The notes under the pieces were generated by a model that was not told the origin of the DNA, searched no databases, and saw only the letters and a list, made by a program, of their open reading frames with translations. A program made the position numbers and the translations under genes. A stretch of DNA of 12,037 nt. Source: an uncultured Coprococcus sp. (GTDB taxonomy: Bacteria; Bacillota; Clostridia; Lachnospirales; Lachnospiraceae). Positions 11,251 through 12,037 of this stretch are shown one piece after another (within the stretch, counting starts at the first letter, position 1; each line of letters starts with the position of its first letter). Location of the stretch: positions 1 to 12,037 of the forward strand of contig URJU01000052.1 of NCBI GenBank assembly GCA_900548315.1, in the 5' to 3' direction.

Positions 11251-12037
11251 ATGTATGTGAAGGTATACAGTTATAACAGACGCAGGATAAAATATGTTTT
11301 TGCAATGGTGTGTATAGCCGCCGCCGTGATAGTTGGCAGACTGGCGTACATAATGGTTGCAAAGGCGGAGTACTATAGTGAACATGCTGAGGAACTGCAC
11401 GAGAGAGAGAGAAGTATAAAGGCTCCCAGGGGCAGGATATATGACAGAAACGGTAATATCCTGGCTGACAACAGGGCAGTGTGTTCTGTGTCAGTGATAC
11501 ACAGTCAGATTGATGATGAGGAAGAGGTAATAAACCTGCTGGAGAAGTACCTGGACAAATCACCGGAGGAAATAAGAAAAAAGGTCACAAAGGTTTCTTC
11601 CAGGGAGATAATAGCTGTAAATGTTGACGAGGAGACTGGAATCATGATAAAAGCAGCGGGACTGTCAGGGGTAAAGGTGGATGAGGATTACAAGAGAAAT
11701 TATCCGTATAATGAACTCGCATCAAAAATATTGGGATTTACCGGTGCAGATAATCAGGGCATACTGGGGCTTGAGGTGTCTTATGACAGCGTGCTCACAG
11801 GTGTTTCAGGCAGCATAAATGCCGTAACTGACGCCCGGGGGATCGAACTTGCAGAGTATGCAGAGACCCGTACAGATCCGATTCCCGTAAACGATCTGGT
11901 GACGACGATAGATATAAACATACAGAAATATGCCGCGCAGGCGGCGTACAAGGTGCTGACTGAAAAAAATGCAGACAGAGTGTGCGTGCTTGTCATGAAT
12001 CCTGAAAATGGTGAGATATATGCAATGGTGGATGCTC
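11251..12037 (+). CDS. Second class B penicillin-binding protein (SpoVD/FtsI type), 3' end outside window
   Basis: The first 262 residues are present. There is a short basic N-terminus (NRRRIK), a membrane helix at about 14-36, and a PBP dimerisation domain with APRGRIYDRNGNILAD (58-73), YKRNYPYNELASKILGFTG (147-165) and GLEVSYDSVLTGVSGS (173-188). The start of the transpeptidase domain is VCVLVMNPENGEIYAMVDA (244-262). The active-site Ser, SxN and KTG motifs lie beyond the window. ATG 11251 is the first start after an in-frame TAG at 11245. The ribosome site is poor (only AGG at 11246-11248), and GTG 11257, with better spacing to it, is an alternative two codons later. Its place downstream of an FtsI-like gene in dcw suggests SpoVD (spore cortex), but an FtsI role is possible. 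Confidence 0.9.
   Translation, partial: MYVKVYSYNRRRIKYVFAMVCIAAAVIVGRLAYIMVAKAEYYSEHAEELHERERSIKAPRGRIYDRNGNILADNRAVCSVSVIHSQIDDEEEVINLLEKYLDKSPEEIRKKVTKVSSREIIAVNVDEETGIMIKAAGLSGVKVDEDYKRNYPYNELASKILGFTGADNQGILGLEVSYDSVLTGVSGSINAVTDARGIELAEYAETRTDPIPVNDLVTTIDINIQKYAAQAAYKVLTEKNADRVCVLVMNPENGEIYAMVDA

Overview
The window looks like chromosomal DNA of a low-to-moderate GC Clostridia bacterium, most likely a Lachnospiraceae member. Supporting signs are the Gram-positive dcw start (mraZ, rsmH, ftsL, tandem class B PBP genes), a PadR/DUF2812 pair, strong AGGAGG-type ribosome sites and frequent AGA/ATA codons. Genus is not resolvable here. The first 36 bases are not biological: positions 4-36 match the Illumina Nextera Read 1 transposase adapter, so the window starts at an untrimmed contig end and the first gene is cut by it.

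Layout. (1) 37-1566: the last 52 codons of a MarR-like regulator, then a MATE exporter in the same orientation. (2) 1614-3276: a strong promoter overlapped by an inverted repeat, a PadR regulator, and a DUF2812 membrane protein; this appears to be a self-controlled regulatory module. (3) 3277-4360: about 1.1 kb with no ordinary-size gene. It holds a REP-like palindrome, a relic of a CbxX/SpoVK-type AAA+ ATPase, a terminator-like hairpin and a compact type I toxin-antitoxin locus. In that locus a 25-residue holin-like toxin peptide on the minus strand converges on a roughly 100-nt antisense RNA with a consensus promoter on the plus strand, and the two share one bidirectional terminator. A promoter and structured leader for ychF follow. 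(4) 4361-6591: ychF and lgt, probably co-transcribed, closed by a long-stem terminator. Lgt carries a repeat-built hydrophilic C-terminal tail. (5) 6713-12037: the start of the division and cell wall cluster: promoter with a phased array of MraZ-type boxes, mraZ, rsmH, ftsL, a class B PBP with a large charged insertion and an acidic tail, a terminator, then a second class B PBP cut by the window end.

How the parts work together. The dcw genes act in septal peptidoglycan synthesis: MraZ probably represses the promoter through its boxes, RsmH methylates 16S rRNA, and FtsL and the PBPs belong to the septal synthase complex. An intrinsic terminator hairpin overlaps the ftsL stop codon and could lower PBP expression relative to mraZ-rsmH-ftsL. 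The most novel item is the short toxin-antitoxin locus at about 3724-4021. Its peptide is too short for default gene callers.
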